Below, one piece after another: positions 7,326 to 7,546 of a DNA stretch of 7,546 nt. The stretch is from assembly GCA_903644035.1 (NCBI GenBank), contig CAHJXG010000378.1, positions 1 to 7,546 on the forward strand. The letters are read 5' to 3'. Numbering within the stretch: the stretch's first letter is position 1; each line of letters begins with the position of its first letter. This DNA is from Rhodospirillales bacterium (lineage in GTDB: Bacteria > Pseudomonadota > Alphaproteobacteria > Acetobacterales > Acetobacteraceae). Under the pieces are notes generated by a model. That model ran no database searches and was not told where the DNA came from. It saw nothing but the letters and a program-made list of their open reading frames with translations. The translations under genes were made by a program, and so were the position numbers.

Positions 7326-7331
7326 AGGAGG
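7326..7331 (+). promoter_or_regulatory. Consensus Shine-Dalgarno of curA
   Basis: AGGAGG lies five bases before the ATG at 7337. It is the strongest ribosome site in the window and fixes the start of the oxidoreductase. The Tad genes, in contrast, mostly lack a clear site. Confidence 0.85.
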
Positions 7332-7336
7332 CCGCC

Positions 7337-7546
7337 ATGCCGCACGCCGAAAACCAACGCCTGGTCCTCGCCCGCCGCCCGGAGGGGGAGCCGCAAGAGA
7401 GCGACTTCCGCATGGAGCAGGGGCCGATGCCGACGCCGGGTCCGGGCCAGGCGCTGCTGCGGACCATCTGGCTGTCGCTCGACCCCTACATGCGCGGGCG
7501 GATGAGCGATGCGCCCTCCTACGTGCCGCCGGTGCCGATCGGCGGC
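7337..7546 (+). CDS. curA: CurA-type NADPH-dependent oxidoreductase, N-terminal part (partial)
   Basis: The first 70 codons are present and the gene continues beyond the window. The visible part contains RLVLARRPEGEP, TPGPGQALLRTIWLSLDPYMRGRMS and PSYVPPVPIGG. LSLDPYMRGRM is the hallmark of the medium-chain dehydrogenase/reductase branch that includes E. coli CurA (YncB) and leukotriene B4 12-hydroxydehydrogenase, enzymes that reduce the double bond of enones with NADPH in the cytoplasm. This stretch is the start of the GroES-like catalytic domain; the nucleotide-binding fold would lie downstream and cannot be checked. The gene has its own leader with a consensus ribosome site and is divergent from the large exported protein, so no functional link to pilus or adhesin genes is implied. 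The natural substrate is unknown. Confidence 0.92.
   Translation, partial: MPHAENQRLVLARRPEGEPQESDFRMEQGPMPTPGPGQALLRTIWLSLDPYMRGRMSDAPSYVPPVPIGG

Overview
The window looks like chromosomal DNA from a GC-rich alphaproteobacterium. The gene types and the C-terminal domain of the large exported protein suggest Acetobacteraceae or a close relative, but this is inferred from protein style and not from a marker gene. It has three parts: the 3' end of a Tad (tight adherence, Flp pilus) operon on the + strand, one very large surface or secreted repeat protein on the - strand, and the start of an oxidoreductase gene on the + strand.

Positions 1-3514 are a tightly packed + strand run: the C-terminal end of a TadD-like TPR protein, a signal-peptide-bearing lytic transglycosylase, two TadE/TadF-type minor pseudopilins with textbook prepilin cleavage sites, and a TadG-type protein with a Tad N-terminal segment and a von Willebrand factor A (vWA) domain. 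Gaps are at most about 22 bases, and the first pair overlaps by four, so this is almost certainly one transcription unit. The transglycosylase would open peptidoglycan for the pilus machine, and TadE, TadF and TadG would form or support the envelope part of the pilus.

From about 2641 to 3598 the base composition changes sharply. GC falls to 32-50% in the 60-base blocks counted by hand, against 63-77% in the flanks. The change falls inside tadG, just after the metal-site motif of the vWA domain, and the reading frame stays intact. This suggests a mosaic gene whose sensor or adhesive half was exchanged.

Positions 3599-7222 (- strand, convergent with tadG) encode a cysteine-free protein of about 1207 residues. 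It is built of DUF11-like beta-sandwich units, two tandem cadherin-like repeats and a C-terminal domain with a degenerate RTX-like core, and is best read as a type I secreted or surface adhesin-like protein. Attachment is therefore a plausible common theme with the Tad locus.

A 108-base divergent intergenic region (7229-7336 when measured from the TTG alternative start of the large gene) holds a perfect 14-base palindrome and a consensus Shine-Dalgarno site. It is followed by the first 70 codons of a CurA-type NADPH-dependent oxidoreductase, which runs off the window. No RNA genes, insertion sequences or CRISPR arrays were seen.
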